From an uncultured Eubacteriales bacterium (lineage in GTDB: Bacteria > Bacillota > Clostridia > Oscillospirales > CAG-382): 64,000 nt of DNA. Below, one piece after another: positions 16,979 to 24,796 of this stretch. Position 1 is the stretch's first letter. Every line of letters begins with the position of its first letter. The stretch is taken from assembly GCA_934502885.1 (NCBI GenBank), contig CAKSUT010000001.1, positions 186,001-250,000 of the forward strand. Direction: 5' to 3'. The position numbers and the translations under genes were made by a program. The notes beneath the pieces are model-generated. The model had not been told where the DNA came from, did not search any database, and saw only the letters and a program-made list of their open reading frames with translations.

Positions 16979-17710
16979 TTAAACCTTATCTATATCAAGC
17001 CAAAGCCCCGGAACAAGATTCTCGGCGTAAAACGGCTCGGCTTTCGCTTCATGGCGCAAATACCGCCTCACTTCCTCGTTTCCGCGTCCGTCAAACTCTT
17101 TGGATTTCACGTTCATCTCGGCAAACCAACCGTCGTAATACACGCTCTTCGGTCCGCCCATGGCAAGCAACGGCAGATTCTCGTCGCCGCTTTTGCTGAA
17201 ATACCACCATGTGAGAGCCGTTACGGTAATTCCCAAGGCAGTCAGTTCGTCTATAAAATCTTCCGCATTTTCAGCAATTATGCAATCAATATATCCGTTG
17301 CCGACAGGCTGAACCTTGTATTTCTTCAAAAGATTATCGACCGCACGTAATTGTAAAGGCGTATTTTGGGGACTTTCCGCGAAAAACAGTTCGTAAAAGT
17401 AATCGTCGCTTGCATTTTGAAAGAACGCCGTCAGTTCCTCCCAACACCTCTCTTTGACGCAAACGTCGTAGCTGTTCTCCATGCTCGGCTGAATACCTCC
17501 GTTCGGATAAATACGGAGAGCCTCTGTACAGCAAACACCAATACGCTTTTCCCTGCACCACTCAACAACTCTTGCGGCGTCATTTCGGCTGAAAAGTATG
17601 TTTCTGCCGTGATATATTATCGCATTGTCCGAAAAGTTCTTCATGACACGCTTCTCATTCCTGCCTATCAAAAAGGATTCCCATATGCTGTCAATTCTTT
17701 TGATGTTCAC
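16979..17710 (-). CDS. Conserved hypothetical protein, cytoplasmic
   Basis: 243 residues from a GTG at 17710, chosen because GAGAGG sits 7 bases upstream; an in-frame TTG at 17725 is the alternative. Its start overlaps the end of the membrane protein gene by 20 bases, so the two are co-translated. The protein is soluble, rich in Trp, Tyr and Cys, and has no signal or membrane segment. Blocks such as WCREKRIGVCCTEALRIYP, LGITVTALTWWYF and LLAMGGPKSVYYDGWFAE look structured, but I do not recognise the family. The pairing with a membrane-anchored protein could suggest an effector/immunity or sensor pair; this is weak inference. Confidence 0.72.
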   Translation of the reverse strand: MNIKRIDSIWESFLIGRNEKRVMKNFSDNAIIYHGRNILFSRNDAARVVEWCREKRIGVCCTEALRIYPNGGIQPSMENSYDVCVKERCWEELTAFFQNASDDYFYELFFAESPQNTPLQLRAVDNLLKKYKVQPVGNGYIDCIIAENAEDFIDELTALGITVTALTWWYFSKSGDENLPLLAMGGPKSVYYDGWFAEMNVKSKEFDGRGNEEVRRYLRHEAKAEPFYAENLVPGLWLDIDKV

Positions 17711-18257
17711 GTTTGTACCTCTCAAAATCCGTTTCGTAGTAGTACCAATTATCCTCCTTCAAAGGGTCAAGCACATACAGGAAATCTATCTCCTCGTACA
17801 TTCTCTCTTTGCTCTCACAATAAACCATGCCCCCATCCTGTGACAAAGTTGCCCAACGCGAAAATTTGAGAACATCACCGTGTTTTGAAACAGACACAAA
17901 TCTGTACTTTAAAAACAACTTTTCAACCGCTTCCGCAACCTCAGGCACTTCGATTTTCTCATATTCGCCGTCCGCATAAAAGCAACCGTATCGTTCCGGA
18001 TGGTCGTCGTACTTGTAATCGACGTCATTACAGCACATACTTTCATGCTCACAGGACATCATGTATTCGGAAACTATTCTTACCTCATCCTGATATTTTT
18101 CAAGTTCCTTATCCATTTCATGAGCATCTTGCGGATAGCCGAAAACAATTGAAATCACCGTGATCACTGCGGCAATAGCGGCAACCAACAGTACAGCGAC
18201 AAACAATATACTTTTTGCAAGCCGCATAAAAAGCTTTAAAATCACAGCATTCCCCAC
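17691..18257 (-). CDS. Single-pass membrane protein of unknown function
   Basis: 188 residues. One hydrophobic segment (about 15-40, ILFVAVLLVAAIAAVITVI) lies near the N-terminus, followed by an acidic, Tyr-rich domain with several Cys (CEHESMCC) that is probably outside the membrane. The start used is a GTG at 18257 with no clear ribosome site; an ATG at 18227 just before the membrane segment is equally possible. It overlaps the next gene by 20 bases. I do not recognise the family. Confidence 0.65.
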   Translation of the reverse strand: MGNAVILKLFMRLAKSILFVAVLLVAAIAAVITVISIVFGYPQDAHEMDKELEKYQDEVRIVSEYMMSCEHESMCCNDVDYKYDDHPERYGCFYADGEYEKIEVPEVAEAVEKLFLKYRFVSVSKHGDVLKFSRWATLSQDGGMVYCESKERMYEEIDFLYVLDPLKEDNWYYYETDFERYKREHQKN

Positions 18258-18354
18258 ATTTCAGTTGTAAATCGTATTTTGCACGCATCGTGAGCTTTCG
18301 ATTGCCAAACAGCACCGCTCAGTTATTGTCTTCAATCACATTTCAAGCAAAGCC

Positions 18355-18915
18355 TCACTTGATTTTCTTTCCGTCGCTGAAAGCTTTGCCGACCACGCCG
18401 CCGACTTTACGGTAGGTATTATGCACGGGGTCATAGGTTATGGGTGTGAATTTATCCAAATCGATTTTGCCGTCCTCGCCAAGTATTCTTTCGTCGGCGC
18501 AGACATTTACAATTTCGCCCACAAGCCGACAGCTTTCCTTGTCATAGCTTATAAGTCTGCATTCAAGCGCCATGGGCAGTTCCTCGAAAAGCGGAGCGTC
18601 GATAAACTCACTCTTTACGGCGTGCCAGCCGGCTCTCTTTATTTTATCAGGCTCATTGTTTCCGGAAACTATGCCGACGTAGTCACAGGCAACGATGTTT
18701 TCAGCGTCTGCAATACTCACGGTAAATGCGCCTTTTGCGATGATGTTCTTTGTCGTTTTGTGTTCGGCGCTTACGCAGATTGAAATTTCAGCTTCTTCGC
18801 TGATACCTCCCCAAGCGGCGTTCATCGCATTGGGATTACCGTTTTCGTCATACGAGCCGATGATAAGCACCGGCATAGGGTATAAAATTGCCTTTGCTCC
18901 GAAATTCTTTCTCAT
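18355..18915 (-). CDS. Flavin reductase-like/flavoredoxin domain protein
   Basis: 186 residues of the FMN-binding split-barrel, flavin reductase-like family. The N-terminal pattern (PMPVLIIGSYDENGNPNAMN AAW in one run) is the family signature, followed by SAEHKTTKNI and KGAFTVSIA, which line the FMN site in homologues. Such proteins bind FMN and pass electrons between NAD(P)H, flavin or iron-sulphur proteins. Its ATG overlaps the stop of the ArsC/Spx-like gene by four bases (ATGA), with GGAGTG upstream, so the two are translationally coupled and both redox-related. The electron partner is not visible. Confidence 0.88.
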   Translation of the reverse strand: MRKNFGAKAILYPMPVLIIGSYDENGNPNAMNAAWGGISEEAEISICVSAEHKTTKNIIAKGAFTVSIADAENIVACDYVGIVSGNNEPDKIKRAGWHAVKSEFIDAPLFEELPMALECRLISYDKESCRLVGEIVNVCADERILGEDGKIDLDKFTPITYDPVHNTYRKVGGVVGKAFSDGKKIK

Positions 18916-19262
18916 AATCTTTCACTCCATTCTTTTTCTTTGAATCCTACCAAAACAAAATCTTTTCCGATTAAAAGCGGACGTTTGATCAACATTCCGT
19001 CGGTTGCGAGCAGTTTCAGCTGTTCCTCCTCCGACATGGCGGAGAGCTTATCTTTAAGCTCCATGGACTTATACAAAAGTCCCGACGTATTGAAAAACTT
19101 CTTTAACGGAAGACCGCTTGTTTTGTACCATAAAGTCAATTCCTCAAGGTTCGGGTTATCCTCCTTTATGTCACGAAGCTCGTGCTCGATGCCGTTGTCG
19201 TCAAGCCACTTCTTCGCTTTTTGACAGGTCGTGCATTTGGGGTAACAAATAAATTTGAGCAT
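18912..19262 (-). CDS. ArsC/Spx-family thioredoxin-fold protein
   Basis: 116 residues, the usual length for the ArsC/Spx/YffB family. The CTTC redox motif lies at residues 10-13 in the first strand-helix (FICYPKCTTCQKAKKWL). The C-terminal TDGMLIKRPLLIGKDFVLVGFKEKEW carries the family's RP motif. A strong AAAGGAG precedes the ATG. It could be a glutaredoxin-dependent arsenate reductase or a thiol-stress protein. With no ars genes nearby, the second is more likely. It is coupled to the flavin reductase-like gene. Confidence 0.88.
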   Translation of the reverse strand: MLKFICYPKCTTCQKAKKWLDDNGIEHELRDIKEDNPNLEELTLWYKTSGLPLKKFFNTSGLLYKSMELKDKLSAMSEEEQLKLLATDGMLIKRPLLIGKDFVLVGFKEKEWSERL

Positions 19263-19550
19263 GATATTCTCCTTTCTTTGCCGGGTGCTCGCAAGACACC
19301 GGATTTTTTGTATAACATAAACCTTTCATTAAATGGCACCGTTGCATTGATGAACGATTGTGAGTGGGTGACGTTTAGAGATGGCATATCGTATTTTCTG
19401 TGTAGATAGATAAATTGATATCGAACGCTTTTGAAAAGCAATCTTAATGTGTTACAAATTTGCTCATATCAACTGTTTGTACCGGCGTTTAAGCTGTGCC
19501 TTCTCATAAATTGGTATACCGACTATTCGTCAGCATTATTTGCAAACATT
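19263..19550. other. Gene-free stretch
   Basis: I see no convincing coding region here. A GC-rich hairpin (GGTGTCTTGCGAGCACC, about 19283-19301) and a possible reverse-strand -10 (TTATAC, about 19310-19316) lie just upstream of the ArsC/Spx-like gene. The rest is AT-rich. Confidence 0.4.
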
Positions 19551-19994
19551 TCACTCATACATCATTGTATCGTAATAGTAGGAATTCCCTCCGCATCTTC
19601 TCAGGTTTGCGACTCCGTCGAGTGCGCTGTTGGCTTCTCCGTTTATGAACATGATGCCGAATTCGTCGTCAACGGCGCCGCTCTCGATGTAGTAAATGTT
19701 GTCGCCGTCCTTGCGGAAATACAACAGGGCGTACTTGGAATTGTAGTTTTTGAACTCAATATCGCCGACGTTTCTTTCAAAAGCATCATACAGGGTTATT
19801 ACGCCGTCGTTGAGATATCCTCTGCTGAAATCGCAGTCCTTTACGAGATTGTTTATCCGCTCGATATACATTGCATAACGCTGTCTTTCAGTAGGACGGT
19901 TGTCGTCTTTGACACTGAAATTCGACATTTCGCCGAAAAGAAGCAGAATTAACAGAAACATTCCCAAGCCGAAGAAATTAAGTCTGTCTCTCAT
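19551..19994 (-). CDS. Hypothetical membrane-anchored or exported protein
   Basis: 147 residues. An N-terminal hydrophobic segment (about 7-21, FFGLGMFLLILLLFG) is followed by a soluble domain that is rich in Tyr/Asn/Asp and probably extracytoplasmic. The ATG has AGGAGGT upstream and a good promoter lies 60-80 bases further, so it is a genuine gene. It is monocistronic. I do not recognise the family. Confidence 0.72.
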   Translation of the reverse strand: MRDRLNFFGLGMFLLILLLFGEMSNFSVKDDNRPTERQRYAMYIERINNLVKDCDFSRGYLNDGVITLYDAFERNVGDIEFKNYNSKYALLYFRKDGDNIYYIESGAVDDEFGIMFINGEANSALDGVANLRRCGGNSYYYDTMMYE

Positions 19995-20048
19995 TTTTTG
20001 TCAAACCTCCTCATGTCGGAAAAATATGTAAACCGCCGTTCTGTAACA

Positions 20049-20077
20049 ATTGTACAATAAACCGCAACATATTTCAA
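20049..20077 (-). promoter_or_regulatory. Promoter of the hypothetical gene at 19551-19994
   Basis: Reverse strand: TTGAAA at 20072-20077, 17-base spacer, TACAAT at 20049-20054. Confidence 0.82.
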
Positions 20078-20103
20078 CGCGGCATTTGTTAATTTTCCGA
20101 GGC

Positions 20104-20142
20104 TTGCGCATATTGCGCGCATATTGCGCGTATTGCGCACAT
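20104..20142. repeat. Short imperfect tandem repeat, TTGCGC-ATA units
   Basis: Four consecutive units of 9 to 11 bases (TTGCGCATA, TTGCGCGCATA, TTGCGCGTA, TTGCGCACATA) lie between two divergent promoters. It could be a multi-site operator or simple slippage. Confidence 0.6.
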
Positions 20143-20305
20143 AATTTTGCATTTGAAACATGAAGTCGGCACTGTCCGGATACCGCAAAAGCATCCGATT
20201 TATCGGAATATCGCAGTCGGTCAAGGAAACGCGTTCCGCACTCTGTCGTTAAATCGCCCAAAATGTAGATAAAATGTAAATATCGGATTTTTTTCGTAAA
20301 ACCCC

Positions 20306-20334
20306 TTTACAAAAAAGAATTTGTGTGGTATACT
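20306..20334 (+). promoter_or_regulatory. Promoter of pyrR-uraA
   Basis: TTTACA at 20306-20311, 17-base spacer, TATACT at 20329-20334 with an extended -10 TGG. Confidence 0.87.
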
Positions 20335-20360
20335 CTACGGGACAAGTGAACAGGAACAAT

Positions 20361-20515
20361 TCTTTAAGGACGGTACAGAGATGCCGCAAGATTTGTGACA
20401 ACAGCGTTTTCCCCCCTGTGTCGGAGTGCGTGTATGCACGGACAGAGGTATGGGTGTGCGCGTACTTAAGACTGCAAATCTTGCTGCGGCATATGCCGAG
20501 GCAGGATATTTTTTT
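20361..20515 (+). promoter_or_regulatory. PyrR-dependent transcription attenuator
   Basis: Three alternative RNA structures are visible. A PyrR binding loop (20361-20395) contains GGTACAGAGATGCC, close to the known consensus AGUCCAGAGAGGCU. An antiterminator can form between 20381-20395 (ATGCCGCAAGATTTG) and 20475-20492 (CAAATCTTGC, then GCGGCAT). A terminator stem of about 14 bp with one mismatch (20479-20506) is followed by a T-run (20509-20515). In B. subtilis, UMP-bound PyrR holds the binding loop, prevents the antiterminator and so favours termination. The layout here is the same. Confidence 0.88.
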
Positions 20516-20536
20516 GCGCATTGCGAGGTGACAAGG

Positions 20537-21073
20537 TTGCAGCTTAAGGCCACGATAATGGACGAGAACGCGGTAAAGCGCGCCATGATGCGAATATCGC
20601 ACGAAATAACCGAGGTCAACAAAGGCTCGGAGAACATCGTGATAGTGGGCATCAAAAGACGCGGCATACCGCTCGGAAAGCTCGTTTGCGAGAACATAAA
20701 GAAAATCGAGGGTGTGGACGTTCCCTTTGCGTCGGTTGACATTACGTTCTACAGAGACGACCTCGAAAAGGCTCACGAAGACCCCGAAGTAAAAAATGCC
20801 GATCTCGGCGTTGACATAAACGAAAAAACGGTCGTACTCGTTGACGACGTACTCTACACCGGAAGAACCGCAAGAGCGGCGATAGACGCCGTGTTCTCCG
20901 CCGGCAGACCCTCACGTATACAGCTTGCGATACTCGTTGACCGAGGTCACAGAGAACTGCCGGTGAGAGCAGACTTTGTCGGAAAAAGCGTGCCGACTTC
21001 AAAGAACGAAGTGATAAGCGTGAAGGTTCCCGAATACGACGGTTCACTATGCGCTGAGCTTTATTCACTTTAA
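20537..21073 (+). CDS. pyrR: PyrR bifunctional regulator/uracil phosphoribosyltransferase
   Basis: 178 residues, the normal PyrR length. It is a phosphoribosyltransferase fold with the PRPP loop VVLVDDVLYTGRTARAAID, the N-terminal family block IMDENAVKRAMMRISHEI and VGIKRRGIPLG. PyrR binds pyr leader RNA when UMP is high and also makes UMP from uracil and PRPP. The start is a TTG at 20537, set by GAGGTGA about 8 bases upstream and by alignment with the usual PyrR N-terminus; in-frame codons further upstream fall inside the attenuator. A PyrR leader precedes it and the uracil permease follows, so the pair is a feedback-controlled uracil salvage unit. Confidence 0.95.
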   Translation: MQLKATIMDENAVKRAMMRISHEITEVNKGSENIVIVGIKRRGIPLGKLVCENIKKIEGVDVPFASVDITFYRDDLEKAHEDPEVKNADLGVDINEKTVVLVDDVLYTGRTARAAIDAVFSAGRPSRIQLAILVDRGHRELPVRADFVGKSVPTSKNEVISVKVPEYDGSLCAELYSL

Positions 21074-21173
21074 GATTTCCGCTTATTTCGGCGGCCTCGC
21101 CGTGTAAGATATAAAACCCATCCGCAATACCGTGCCTCAAGGCTCGGAAAATAAAACTTTGGAGGTTACAAAG

Positions 21174-22604
21174 ATGGCAGACAAGAAAATCCCGACTTCA
21201 ATCCCGATGGACGGAATCTATGATGCGAGAACGCTCGGAGTACCGAAGATGCTTCTTCTCGGTTTCCAGCATATGTTCGCAATGTTCGGTGCGACGGTAC
21301 TCGTTCCGCTTCTCACAGGACTCGACGTTGCGACAACGCTTCTCATGGCAGGTCTCGGTACGCTCCTTTTCCACCTCATCACAAAAGGTAAAGTCCCGGC
21401 ATTCCTCGGTTCGTCCTTTGCATTCCTCGGCGGTTACGCTTCGATAACAGGTCTTGCGGAATCGACGGGAATGTCTCAGAAAGAGCTTCTCCCCTACGCT
21501 TGCGTGGGCGTTTTCACGGCAGGTCTTGTTTACCTCATACTTGCAGGTCTCATCAAGGCTTTCGGCGTAAAGAAAGTAATGAGATTCTTCCCTCCGATAG
21601 TAACCGGACCCATCATAATCTCGATAGGTCTGAGCCTTGCAGGCAGTGCAAAGACCAACTGCGACAAGAACTGGATAATCGCTCTTGTCGCACTCGGCAT
21701 AGTAATCGCCTTCAACATCTGGGGCAAGGGAATGTGCAAGATAATCCCGATACTTCTCGGTGTAGTCGGCTCGGTTGCAATAGCGGTAATCCTCGCTTTC
21801 GCTTGCGGTCAGACAATTGAAGTAGACGGAAACGCATTTATAGCAATGTTCGGCAACAAGAACTTCATTCTCTTCGAGATTTCAAAAATCGAAGCTTTGA
21901 AAGAAGCGGCTTGGATAGGCAACCCAATAGTATGGAAAGAAACGGTATTCGGCGGAGTTGACTTTGCAACTCACTTTGACCTTGTGGTGAGTGCGATAAT
22001 CGGCATCACTCCCATAGCGCTCGCAACCATGATGGAACACATCGGCGACATCAGCGCAATCTCCTCCACAACAGAGCGTGACTTCATCACAGACCCCGGT
22101 CTCCACAGAACACTCATGGGCGACGGTCTCGCAACCTCTCTCGCTTCCCTCTTCGGCGGTCCTGCTAACACGACCTACGGCGAAAACACCGGTGTTCTCG
22201 CACTTTCCAGAGTATACGACCCGAGAGTAATCAGGCTTGCGGCAATCTTTGCGGCTGTCCTCTCCTTCTCTCCGAAGTTCGCAGCCCTCATCAACCTCAT
22301 TCCGACAGCGGTCATCGGCGGTATCTCCTTCATACTCTACGGTATGATTTCCGCAATCGGTATCAGAAACCTCGTCGAGAATCAGATTGACTTCTCCAGA
22401 AGCAGAAACCTCATCATCGCAGCAGTTATCCTTGTATGCGCACTCAGCGGTGTGGCAATCCCGATAAACGGAACCGCACAGATTACAAGCCTTGCAGTAG
22501 CCTCCATAGCAGGTATCGTACTCAACATAATCTTCCCCAAGGGTGATTATGACACACGCGCAAAGGATGACGAAGCTCCCAAGGGCAATACATACAACGT
22601 ATAA
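21174..22604 (+). CDS. uraA: Uracil permease (NCS2 family)
   Basis: 476 residues and about 12-14 membrane segments of the nucleobase/cation symporter-2 family, importing uracil with protons. The conserved NCS2 blocks are LGFQHMFAMFGATVLVP, FLGSSFAFLGGYASI, MMEHIGDISAISS and GGPANTTYGENTGVLALSRV, where the Glu residues of the last two bind substrate in UraA. The ATG follows GGAGGT at 21161-21166. It lies 100 bases after pyrR with no second attenuator, so it is controlled by the pyrR leader. A strong terminator follows. The context supports uracil over xanthine. Confidence 0.95.
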   Translation: MADKKIPTSIPMDGIYDARTLGVPKMLLLGFQHMFAMFGATVLVPLLTGLDVATTLLMAGLGTLLFHLITKGKVPAFLGSSFAFLGGYASITGLAESTGMSQKELLPYACVGVFTAGLVYLILAGLIKAFGVKKVMRFFPPIVTGPIIISIGLSLAGSAKTNCDKNWIIALVALGIVIAFNIWGKGMCKIIPILLGVVGSVAIAVILAFACGQTIEVDGNAFIAMFGNKNFILFEISKIEALKEAAWIGNPIVWKETVFGGVDFATHFDLVVSAIIGITPIALATMMEHIGDISAISSTTERDFITDPGLHRTLMGDGLATSLASLFGGPANTTYGENTGVLALSRVYDPRVIRLAAIFAAVLSFSPKFAALINLIPTAVIGGISFILYGMISAIGIRNLVENQIDFSRSRNLIIAAVILVCALSGVAIPINGTAQITSLAVASIAGIVLNIIFPKGDYDTRAKDDEAPKGNTYNV

Positions 22605-22624
22605 TAAGCGCAAAACGTAATAAG

Positions 22625-22659
22625 AAAGTCGCTCTCCGTAAACGGAGAGCGACTTTTTT
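22625..22659 (+). terminator. Terminator of pyrR-uraA
   Basis: 15-bp perfect stem AAAGTCGCTCTCCGT/ACGGAGAGCGACTTT followed by T-run. It ends directly at the stop codon of the convergent araC gene and probably serves both. Confidence 0.92.
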
Positions 22660-22660
22660 A

Positions 22661-23506
22661 TCAGTTATTTCTCTGCTCTCTCACCTCGGACGGCGACATT
22701 CCGTACTTTTTCACAAACGCTCTCGAGAAGCAGGCGTATGAGCGGAAACCGGCGTCAACGCTTATCTGCTTGAACGCTTTTTCGGTTTCGGCGACAAAAT
22801 TGTAGGCGTATGCAAGACGAAGCGAAATGAGGTAATCGGAGAAGCTGTTTCCGGTGGTCTCGCGTATCTTTCGGCTCATATGGTTTGCGGAGTAACCGAA
22901 CTTTGCGGCAACATCGGGAAGCATGAGTCTGTTTCTGAAGTTGCGGCGTATATACATCATGACCTCGACCATTCGCATATCGCGCACTCTGCCGACATCG
23001 GGACTCTCGGTACGGCACGCCGCCGCAATGGCAAACATTCTTCTGAGCGTTCCGCATACGTACTGCTCAATGTACGGCTGCGGAACGTGTTTCTTCTGCT
23101 CGTAGATATTCTCTGCGTCTGCGACGATACTCGCAACCGCACGCTCAGGCAGTGCGACGCAGAAGCCGGTCGCGTCTCCGAAAAGCTCCTCGCACATAGC
23201 GGTATGTATGTAATTGAGACGGATGCTCAGTATTTCGTAGCGCGGAGCTTTGTCGAACAAAAACGAGTGGTACGACGACGGCGCAAGGTACATAAGACTT
23301 CCCTTTTCAAACCGTCTGTGTTCGCCGTTTATCGTATATTCCCCTCCGCCGGAAAGAAAAATCTCTATCTCGTAAAAATCATGGCTGTGCAGTCTCGAAC
23401 TCGGATACCCAATATGAGGTATCACAACGGTATTCTCACTCGAATATACCCGTCCGTTTATCGCCTCCGACACATCCTCAAAGGTGAAATTACGATATTC
23501 AAGCAT
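22661..23506 (-). CDS. AraC-family transcriptional regulator
   Basis: 281 residues: an N-terminal cupin sensor (about 10-110; LHSHDFYEIEIFLSGGGEYTING with the His-x-His and Glu typical of sugar-sensing cupins, then KGSLMYLAPSSYHSF) and a C-terminal double HTH (about 180-278; LPDVAAKFGYSANHMSRKIRE and ISVDAGFRSYACFSRAF). The start is the ATG at 23506 with AGGAGGGG upstream; in-frame codons to 23569 lack a ribosome site. It is divergent from the SLH/beta-helix gene at 23900, its likely target. Confidence 0.9.
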   Translation of the reverse strand: MLEYRNFTFEDVSEAINGRVYSSENTVVIPHIGYPSSRLHSHDFYEIEIFLSGGGEYTINGEHRRFEKGSLMYLAPSSYHSFLFDKAPRYEILSIRLNYIHTAMCEELFGDATGFCVALPERAVASIVADAENIYEQKKHVPQPYIEQYVCGTLRRMFAIAAACRTESPDVGRVRDMRMVEVMMYIRRNFRNRLMLPDVAAKFGYSANHMSRKIRETTGNSFSDYLISLRLAYAYNFVAETEKAFKQISVDAGFRSYACFSRAFVKKYGMSPSEVREQRNN

Positions 23507-23812
23507 TTTTGTCCCCTCCTCTCCTGTTATTTTTGCTGTTCGGATGACGTTTTGCATACCATATGCCACCGCCGCAGACTCAAAGCATATTGTATCAACC
23601 GAACCGGGTTGTACAAATTATATCACACGGCGGTTTTGTACGCTTCTTTTCATGTGATATTTTCTTTATTTTGCAGTGATATATCATATTTGTCTCAAAA
23701 GCGGTGTCTGTCTTGTCAAAAATACTACAATATACAGGCGAAATATTAAAGCGCTTTTTGTAAATATACATATCGATAATTGAAAACGCGCACATAATAA
23801 TTGATTATTATA
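23507..23812. other. Intergenic region between the divergent araC-type and SLH/beta-helix genes
   Basis: No gene is supported. A reverse-strand TATAAT at 23618-23623 is a candidate -10 for the araC-type gene, without a good -35. The stretch is AT-rich with several partly symmetric ATAT/TAAT tracts around 23780-23812 that could hold operators. Confidence 0.4.
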
Positions 23813-23842
23813 TTTACAACATGAGACTTCGTATGTTATAAT
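23813..23842 (+). promoter_or_regulatory. Promoter of the SLH/beta-helix gene
   Basis: TTTACA at 23813-23818, 18-base spacer, TATAAT at 23837-23842. The leader carries a small hairpin, GAACCT/AGGTTC (23864-23879). Confidence 0.82.
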
Positions 23843-23899
23843 CGATACAAGAAAATAAGCGTAGAACCTCCGCAGGTTCAAACGAAAGGAAACACAAAT

Positions 23900-24787
23900 A
23901 TGAAAAGAAACATCGTCAGCGCAATTGTTGCGGTCTTTCTCGCATTGCTTTTCGTTCTTCCCGCCGGTGCTGTGGGATTTGAAACGACGCAGAAAAGCTT
24001 TATCATAAGCTTCCGCAACGATCTTGAAACCTTCCCTTACGGACAAGGACGCAATCAGGAGTGCTACTACCCCAATCCCGACAGCGATTCCACGGCGGCC
24101 GTACCCGAAATCTACACCTGGTTCACCGCCAACATTTTCCCCGAAAACGGATTTGCGAGTGTCGTCTCCTCCTCTGCCGGAAAGACGATCTCCATGACCT
24201 ACGACACCTTCCCCGAGCAGTACAGAAACGCCATGAAGTCGCTTATCAGCGATAAAACAAAGCTTGTTCTCCGCATGAAGGCGAATACCGAAAAGGCTCT
24301 CCCGATGACGATAGAGTTTACGAGCCTTGACGGTGCGGCAAAGTTCCGCATGAATGCCGAGATCGGCACGGAGTGGACCTCCGTCATCGGCGACATCGGA
24401 GGCACGGACGGCTGGTTCTCGCGCAACAGCGAAAAACAGTATATCCCCGTTGAAGAGAGCCTTTGGGCAAAGTACAAATTCGGTCACACCGGCTTCAACA
24501 TAAAGCTTGTCCCGGCTGACGAAGAGACGGTCATTGACGTCACATTCGACTACATTGCCGTCACATTCGATCCCGAATCAATTGAGTACGGCAACTACGA
24601 GACGCACAGATCCTACATAAACGGCTATTCCGACGGTACGTTCCGTCCCAACAACACTATGACTCGTGCCGAGGCGTGTACGATAGTTGCGAAGCTACTC
24701 GGCTTCGGCGATCAGAACAAGGGCGCCGTCTCTTCGTTTACCGATGTAAACGGCGGCTGGTACACAGATTACATAGCTTTCCTTTAA
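23900..24787 (+). CDS. SLH/beta-helix surface protein, N-terminal part before an in-frame TAA
   Basis: 295 residues. The signal peptide (about 1-24, ending LPAGA) is followed by an unrecognised extracellular domain (about 25-230; aromatic-rich, possibly carbohydrate-binding), a first SLH repeat (about 236-280, INGYSDGTFRPNNTMTRAEACTIVAKLLG) and the beginning of a second (FTDVNGGWYTDYIAFL). The frame then meets TAA at 24785-24787 and continues open in the same frame with NKGMLKSYSGTFDPNKPITRAE, exactly the rest of that SLH repeat. One base change from GAA, CAA or AAA would explain it. The first product alone would be secreted but only weakly anchored. AAAGGAAA precedes the ATG. Confidence 0.8.
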   Translation: MKRNIVSAIVAVFLALLFVLPAGAVGFETTQKSFIISFRNDLETFPYGQGRNQECYYPNPDSDSTAAVPEIYTWFTANIFPENGFASVVSSSAGKTISMTYDTFPEQYRNAMKSLISDKTKLVLRMKANTEKALPMTIEFTSLDGAAKFRMNAEIGTEWTSVIGDIGGTDGWFSRNSEKQYIPVEESLWAKYKFGHTGFNIKLVPADEETVIDVTFDYIAVTFDPESIEYGNYETHRSYINGYSDGTFRPNNTMTRAEACTIVAKLLGFGDQNKGAVSSFTDVNGGWYTDYIAFL

Positions 24788-24796
24788 AACAAGGGA

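Noticed and set aside
18912..19262. Arsenic resistance locus
   Set aside because: No arsR, arsB or acr3 nearby; the ArsC/Spx fold alone is not evidence for arsenate reduction.
21074..21173. Second PyrR attenuator between pyrR and uraA
   Set aside because: Only short G/C hairpins; no binding-loop consensus and no terminator with a T-run.
24785..24787. TAA read as a sense codon across the genome
   Set aside because: Several firmly identified genes end at TAA, including fucI and uraA.
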